Shown here one piece after another: positions 57,271-64,000 of a DNA stretch of 64,000 nt. Each line of letters begins with the position of its first letter. Position 1 is the first letter of the stretch. The notes below the pieces were generated by a model. It was not told the DNA's origin and did not search any database. It saw only the letters and a program-made list of their open reading frames with translations. Made by a program: the position numbers and the translations under genes. The DNA comes from Sipunculus nudus (taxonomy: Eukaryota > Annelida > Sipuncula > Golfingiida > Sipunculidae): the NCBI GenBank assembly GCA_026874595.1, contig CM049313.1, forward strand, positions 17,545,508 through 17,609,507, given 5' to 3'.

Positions 57271-58845
57271 AGAAATTTAGTAAAAGGGTTAATTTATACA
57301 TGAGAAAAAAAAGTGGATATTCTGTTAAGTGTTTGAGGTATTTTGAAGGACTCTGTACCCAAAAATTATCTAATGCGTCGTCATCTGAAGGCCGTCCTCC
57401 ACGAAGTGTTGTCATGCTTTAAAATTCCTGTCATACTGACCTACCGAGAAAAATATGAGCCTTTCAATATTTTCACCAAAATCTGACGTGCAAACCTGGG
57501 TGATAATTATGATAACCTGACCACCTAATATACACTCATAACGTAAATGTACCAGCCCATAAGATGGACATGCGGGACTTGTAACATCCGGGTGTTAGTA
57601 TGTTCGCAAAATGGCAGCCGCATAGGACGTTTCGAGAAAATGGGAGAAAAAAAAGCCTGTCAATGTTCGATAAGGGCGCGGGGATACTACACGAAAGTAA
57701 TTCGAGGACACCGTGCTGGAGAGAATACTGTGGCTATCATTTAATTCGCGAGGGTTTCAAATTCGCGATATTCGCAAAAGGTAGATCATCGCAAATATCA
57801 AGCCTTAGTACAGAAGGCACCACATTTGCACTGGGGAACAATTTCTTATTCTATAGCTTCAAAGGCATTTCATTTTCGCCGTTAGTATCAATATTAACAT
57901 ACATTGTATGTTACCCGTATCTCAAAGATTGCTGATTCAATTAATATATAATATCTGTTTATCTGCCACTACTGGCTGAAGAATTTCCACCTGTCCGACA
58001 TTCCATTACTCCTCGTACAATTGTTAAAGATTTCTAGTTTATATAAGGTAAATAACATAATTATTCTTAAGAACATTGCGTAAGTTACTATGTGGTAAAT
58101 CGCGAAAATGAAACTCGCGAAACAATGACGAAGTGAAAATCGCGAATATTTAACCTCGCGAATATGAAACCAACCGCGGTAAAGGGAGAGTTTTGTCGCA
58201 AGAGGGCGCGTTGTTTAGAGCAGAATAGCTTTATATTCTTGAGCGTAGCGCGAATTATGTATGAGTTTATCTCTCTCATTGAGTGGGGCCTGGTTGGATG
58301 GCTTTTCCACACCTTTAACCAAGTAGATATCTTTGAGGTTCAAACCAAGACAGGCAATGACATGTTTTAATAACTTACATTAATTTTGTTCGAATTATCA
58401 AATATTAAAATGATGGTTTGGACGAAAATTTATATCAATGAGATATAAAAATGAATATAACATACAATCCATCACTATACATGTACCTCTTCATCCTCTT
58501 AAAAGAGCCAGTGCCATCTACCGGCTTAGGATTAAACCTCCTTCCTCCGCTTCAAGTATCCCTGTTAAAACAAATATAGAAACACACCCACACAGTGGGT
58601 TCTCTGAATGTTAAAGACTGAATAATTCTAGTACAGTCAGGAAATTGACCGGGAAAACATTGTCTTGCTTCAAGGGGTCGGGGTAGAGAAATTATGGGCC
58701 CGTTATCGGGCGCGTGGACACTTCCGGTCTGGCTACTTTGACTGATGCCCAGAAAGCTTCGACCAAGGAATTCTTTAAAAGTCCCGAAGCCGCGATCGGT
58801 TAAGAAAACGAAACCCGGATTAGGTCAGGGGCTTTGACTCCTAAG
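57271..58845 (+). repeat. 1.6 kb tandem duplication, copy B
   Basis: See copy A. The offset between copies is 1804 bp. It also keeps the 111-codon frame (57600-57935) with only a few amino-acid changes. The copy is followed by a short (AT)n. Confidence 0.96.
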
Positions 58846-59103
58846 CTTTGTGACATATATATATATATATGAGCCAGAATTATAAAATGAAATGTTAATA
58901 TCCAGTATTTCACAACCGATTCAGCATATGAGGTTAAAAAAAGAGATATTATGAATCTCTTCATCTCTTTTACTAATTATGAAACAAAAGAGTTGGCCCA
59001 TCATTAGAGAGAAATAATCGCATCGTCAATTCGTATCGGGTATCGTTTTAAGTGTTTCGTAACACGTATTGTACCTGAAAAGGTTGATCGATACCCAGAC
59101 AAT

Positions 59104-59270
<167 letters not shown>

Positions 59271-62093
59271 CTGGGACAGAAAGAGAGACAAAGAGAAAAA
59301 GAAAGAGAGACCGTTCAAACGTTCTTGTTTAAACCAGTGCTATTCTTTATTCAGGTTCAATCAGATTGGTAGGTCTATAAATATTAGCATATTTTATTTT
59401 CACAGATAATATTTGCCCGTTTGAGAAATCTACAACTTAAAAAAATCCCATGATTATTTCCAATGTCCATTCAAGTTTATGTGTGGTTAATTTTTAATCC
59501 CATCTAAAGGCGCAGAAATTTATTTTCTATTATAAAAAAATGCTAAAAATATTATCATACCTGTAACCACATTTCTTGTGTCTCCGTTCATCTTTACAAG
59601 AGGTTTACGGGATGCCTCTTAAAGTCATGATAAAATTTCAACTATTTTCTTGTGGAGAGTGCTACCAGATAATATATGAGTGTGATCTATATCAATATCA
59701 ATTAGTGGAGGTGAGCGCTCCACGACTGCTAATACTACATTCGTGAGATAAATGAACTGCACATCGAGAATATAGTTGATATATTTATCCTCAATAATAC
59801 AACAGAAACAAACGGCTTGCTGGTCAAATTCCTATTGTCTGTTAAGTACACAGCCGGGGGCCAGGACCAACCTGAACACATACAACAGGGACCAATACTC
59901 CGGGAATTTAACATGATCAGACAACAGAGAGCTCAAGTGACACGTCACAAAAGGCTGCGGAAGCCATAAACGACAGTTTGCAACACGTTAATACAACAGT
60001 TCCAAGGACGCGAGGAGAATATAATATGACACAAAGTGATGCTATAAGAATCTACATTTACCTATTTTAACACCGAAATGGTTTCTCACTGTGCAATTAT
60101 TTGGTCAGCGCGTGATAGTCATTAGTTGTTATTTGAGTTTACTATTAATATCGAATTTCATTTCTAAGCACATATTTTGCAAAGCAACAATATGCGTTAT
60201 TCGAAAATGAATAAAATGAAGCCATCATTAAAAATATAAAATTTTGACTTTTAAGAATTTTTTACTTGTCATTTTAAATGGCTGTTGTTTATTTTATTTA
60301 TAAAAACAGTCCTTCCTCTAACTTAAGTAACCTCATTACTGTCCCTGTATGCCATATTCCTCCCTGACAATTCTTACTCTGGTGAACGGCCGACCCATTA
60401 TCGAGACCACCCCGATTGCACAAAAATCCCGGTTAAACGACCATGACCACCACGCCTGAATGACCACCATTGTGTGTCCTTTGAAATTAAATATTTTTAA
60501 AAAATAAAAAAAAAAATTGAAAGATCAGTTGCATAAAGTAAGTCGCAATAAAGGAATGAGATATAAGCATAATTAAGAGGAAGAAGAAAAAAACATATAT
60601 TTCTACGTAAACTTTGTCTATGTTATATGTAAACCATGAGTAATGTCATAAAACGAGTTGATGAGAATGGATGAAGATGGTCATGGTCCTATGTCACGTG
60701 CACATTTACAGAAGTTTAAAAGCAGCTGATTGTTTTTTTGGTTTGTATAAATTTCCTCTAAAATCCACTCCAGGTAGAGTTGGACCCATGGAAGACATCA
60801 AGTCACTTGCCCTTGGGCCCAAATTCCTCTCGCTAGTGTGTTTGGGGGGGGGGGGGGGTTGCAATTAGAGCCTATTTTCAATGATAATAAGATTGTAAGA
60901 AGGAACATAACATATTATGCCCCCTATAATGAAAAAGTCAGGGGAACATGCTCCCCCCCGTCTCTTGTAAAATCGCGCCAATGACTTGAATGTAACTATA
61001 AATGTAAGTTCTTTCATGAACGTTTCCTGTTATTTGATTTCAGGCCATAAGGCCATCACAGATTTTGAATGCAAGGTGTGTTAAATTAAAAGACTGATAG
61101 AATAATACCCTAATTCCATAGATGACATCCTCAGATGGAACGGCATGTAGTCGTGTTGTCTGTTGTGAAATCTGTGTAAGATCGAACAGTTGGATTCAGT
61201 TGTCAGTCGCCATTTCACATTGATCGCTCCATCAATAACAAAACGCGCCACAAGAGGGACGGCTGTATAATCTTTGCTCTTTCATTGACTGCGCTATTGA
61301 TATCAATCGTTAAATTGTCCTCCACAACATTTATACAACCTGTGTAAATCTGAAAGTTCGTTTTCAGACACGACTCTGCGTACATAGTCTCCATGGTAAT
61401 TAGAGAGGGATACATGCCTGTCAGTCTGTTTGACATGCTTAAATGTAATCCTATTGTTTCCTTTGTCAATCTCCGTGTCTTCGTTCCAGCCAATACCTTG
61501 CAGATGTATTTGATTACATTTCAGCTACAAAATTATTGTGAATTTGTGAAAATCTCCAAGATTATTTTTTTTGTTTAAATCCCCGGCTGAACAACCCTAA
61601 TGAACGGTTTGATAACATGTACATTTTTATTATGTTATGTGACATGATGTGACGTCATTGAAAACAATGTCGTCAAAGGCATTTGCCGTTTCGTTAAAGG
61701 TGACAACATGCATACAGCGCATTTACTTTAATAAAAATTCCAAGGAAGGTATATAGGCATATTTAAGTATAAGTTAGCAATATATAAGTAAATATATTTA
61801 TAAAGAAATATATAGGAACACATTCATAGGCATCATTTTTCCAGTGCATTTTTCATTATACTTAAAAATTAATAATTGGAATATAATATCGTTATTGCTA
61901 GTGTCAGTAAAAACTGGTGAGTGAAGTACACTTACTATGAAAAGTTGCACGGTGCCAATAAAGTGTGACGCCTAATATAACATAGTCGGCCTTTGCAAGC
62001 ATCCACTGCCAAATGAATGCACTTGGGTCCTACTCTGAAAATCAAACAATGGTTTCTTCATGTGCAGCTAACAACGTGACATTGCTTACAATT
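59271..62093. other. non-coding stretch, probably Kv intron
   Basis: A run of 15 G lies at 60844-60858. Open frames at 60671-60868 (plus) and 61215-61493 (minus, 92 codons) show no motif. No potassium-channel exon (signature pore G-Y-G-D) is found. Confidence 0.45.
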
Positions 62094-62104
62094 CAATAAT
62101 AATG

Positions 62105-62149
<45 letters not shown>

Positions 62150-62287
62150 GTAATAATAAAAGTAAAAATTAAAGTAATAATAATAATAATTATAATAATA
62201 ATAATAATAATAGTAATAATAATAGTAATAGTAATAATAATATTAACAATAATAATAGTAATAACTATTATTATCATAATAAAAATA
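62094..62287. repeat. (AAT)n microsatellite with interruptions
   Basis: About 190 bp of ATA/TAA triplets with TAG and TAT variants, switching strand near its right end. Confidence 0.98.
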
Positions 62288-63175
62288 ATATATTGTTAAC
62301 ACGCATTTACACATAGAAGGTAAAATAATGCGAGAGAGCACGTTCATTTGTGCGTCGCAGAGAACCAGAGAATGCGTATTATAATACCACTAGCTGCACC
62401 CGTGGAAAATGAGCTGATAGGAACCTAACGACGCATATCTTAATCCTAAGGTTTTTGCAGGAACTTTTGTCATGTGTTTCACTTATATAATATAAAGCTT
62501 ACTTCTGCTAGAATTCTCCGGGAACACCCTCCCCGAAATATCAGCATAGAAAGAAAAATTATTCCATTCCAAAAATCACACACAAAAAAAGTAAATTTTG
62601 GAAAGAGACGTGAGGCATATACAGGGTGTACGAATTTTTAAGTGAGAAGTTTTTTTTTTGTTCGATAAACAACATATGTCCGACAGCTTCATTGCCTGGG
62701 AAATATCGTAGATAGAACGATTGTATAAAGAAGCATTCTACTTTGAAATTATATGAAAGATGCTTTGTATTATAGTTGAAGCTCAGGCGACATCGTGCAA
62801 CATGATATTTATTTAGTGTAGTCATTTGAGGGTATTGTCTAAGGCATGTTAACAAACACATGCGTTATTTGTATACACATTCATATGTCGTTGAAGTCTC
62901 TTGTACGCGAAACGTTTAAAGCTGCAGATGTGAAAAAAAAGATAGGCCAAGAAAAATATATTCCAACAGTAATGAATTTTTGGTTTAAGAACTATAAATT
63001 GTCATGGAATAAGCAGGTCTGATGCAAATTGACAACTATCCCTGATAAAAAGAACGCAGGTTACTATTTAGATATTTAAAAGCATTTAGCAAAGAAACTA
63101 CTTCATCCTTGGTTCGTTGCATTGTCTTTCGGCAAATCAACGCAAAATGTAATATACAGATTTCGCTTAAAATTT
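62288..63175. other. non-coding stretch
   Basis: Nothing recognised; the minus-strand open frame 62559-62861 has no motif. Confidence 0.4.
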
Positions 63176-64000
63176 GTAGAGGGGTAGAGTAAAATATGTT
63201 TGGAGGTAGTCGGAATCAACATAATTTATTTGTTATTTAAGTGCCACAATCACAATTTCACAAAGGAATAATTATAAGGGGCTTTTCCTTTGTCCCCGGG
63301 TAGAAGCAGCCCATCCGTATGCAGTTGTTCTGCCACTCGCCTGGTAAACCCGTGTTTCTGAACCATGACAATATTTTACATAAAACGTGCACGTATGAGC
63401 GAACGACTGATTAGTGGATTCAAAGTACCCAAAAGATTGAGGGCCCTTGGAAGTGTGTGCAATCCCCCAGGGATTCCTTTTGAAAAAAAAAAATTTTCAA
63501 ACAACCCATAAACCGGCCGAACTATTAAAACCATGGTTATAATGGAAAGATACTCCTGAATGTATAAAAATCAACATACCGGTGATCGCGTACAGGGTCT
63601 CAGCTCTTTGTATCCACTTAACGGAAATGTGCTCCCTATGAAATGATTAATGTGGACATGTGTTCCGCGCTTGAATTTAAAATCTTTACTTCGTTTTGAC
63701 AGAGTAAAGTCAGGCGAAATTATTTAAATGGGGATAAGTGGGGATTACAGGTAGCCTCCTGACAGGCGAAAAATGTTTTGCTGAACAATTGTAGAGGGTA
63801 AGGGTAAAGATATATCAATAGTCCATTTCATTTTGGAGGTGATAAGAATCACCACAATATATAATTTATAAAACCATTATGACAAAGGACCATTCCTTTG
63901 TCCCCCTGTGGAAGCGACCGATTCGTATTCATTTGTTCTGCCACTCGCAAGGTGAACTCCTGTTACTGAAGCATGACAGGGTTCACTCATGAAACGCACA
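63176..64000 (+). repeat. diverged tandem duplication, about 610-bp period, cut by the window end
   Basis: 63176-63370 aligns with 63791-63985. Shared blocks are TAGAGGG, GGAGGT..(T)CGGAATCA / GATAAGAATCA, CACAATATA-like, CTTTTCCTTTGTCCCC, GAAGC..CC.ATCCGTAT, TTGTTCTGCCACTCGC and TGAA.CATGACA. The TCCTTTGTCCCC block occurs at about 63286 and 63894. The array may continue to the right. Confidence 0.75.

Noticed and set aside
61215-61493. 92-codon minus-strand frame
   Set aside because: No family motif or splice support; it lies in the presumed Kv intron.

Overview
The window looks like animal nuclear DNA, most likely from a marine lophotrochozoan such as a mollusc. This is inferred from exons separated by kilobases of AT-rich non-coding sequence, GT-AG splice sites, degraded LINE reverse transcriptases, many (AT)n microsatellites and many small inverted or tandem repeat families. 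There are no operons, ribosome-binding sites or dense reading frames. No species can be named from the sequence alone.

Two genes can be recognised. On the minus strand are the first two coding exons of a long-stem polypeptide N-acetylgalactosaminyltransferase (GALNT5-like). Exon 1 (22042-23724) carries the signal anchor and a very long charged stem. Exon 2 (7179-7366) carries the conserved segment just before the catalytic domain. A 14.7 kb phase-0 intron separates them, and the catalytic exons lie beyond the left edge. On the plus strand, 53572-53865 is the first coding exon of a voltage-gated potassium channel of the Kv2/3/4 type, with a T1 tetramerisation domain and the HX5C zinc motif; its membrane exons lie beyond the right edge or were not found. 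Three weaker exon-like islands (12655-12818, 36870-36956, 37222-37424) are reported with low confidence.

The rest is repeat landscape. 1-7 kb: a 38-bp minisatellite with higher-order structure and a possible hAT-like element. 7-22 kb: the GALNT intron, with several degenerate tandem and inverted repeats. 24-36.7 kb: two copies of one Jockey/CR1-like LINE, two inverted arrays of a palindrome-rich satellite built on CACTATTGTAATAA, a recurring GGTGGCGCCACC family, and a LINE copy flanked by 448-bp nearly identical direct repeats. 37-50 kb: further LINE fragments, MITE-like elements and a dispersed inverted pair. 51.8-52.8 kb: a 33-bp minisatellite. 55-59 kb: a recent 1.6 kb tandem duplication. 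63-64 kb: a tandem duplication cut by the window end.

The strongest points for follow-up are the 448-bp repeats flanking a truncated LINE (candidate giant target-site duplication), the snap-back satellite arrays, and the unassigned exon-like island inside the GALNT intron.
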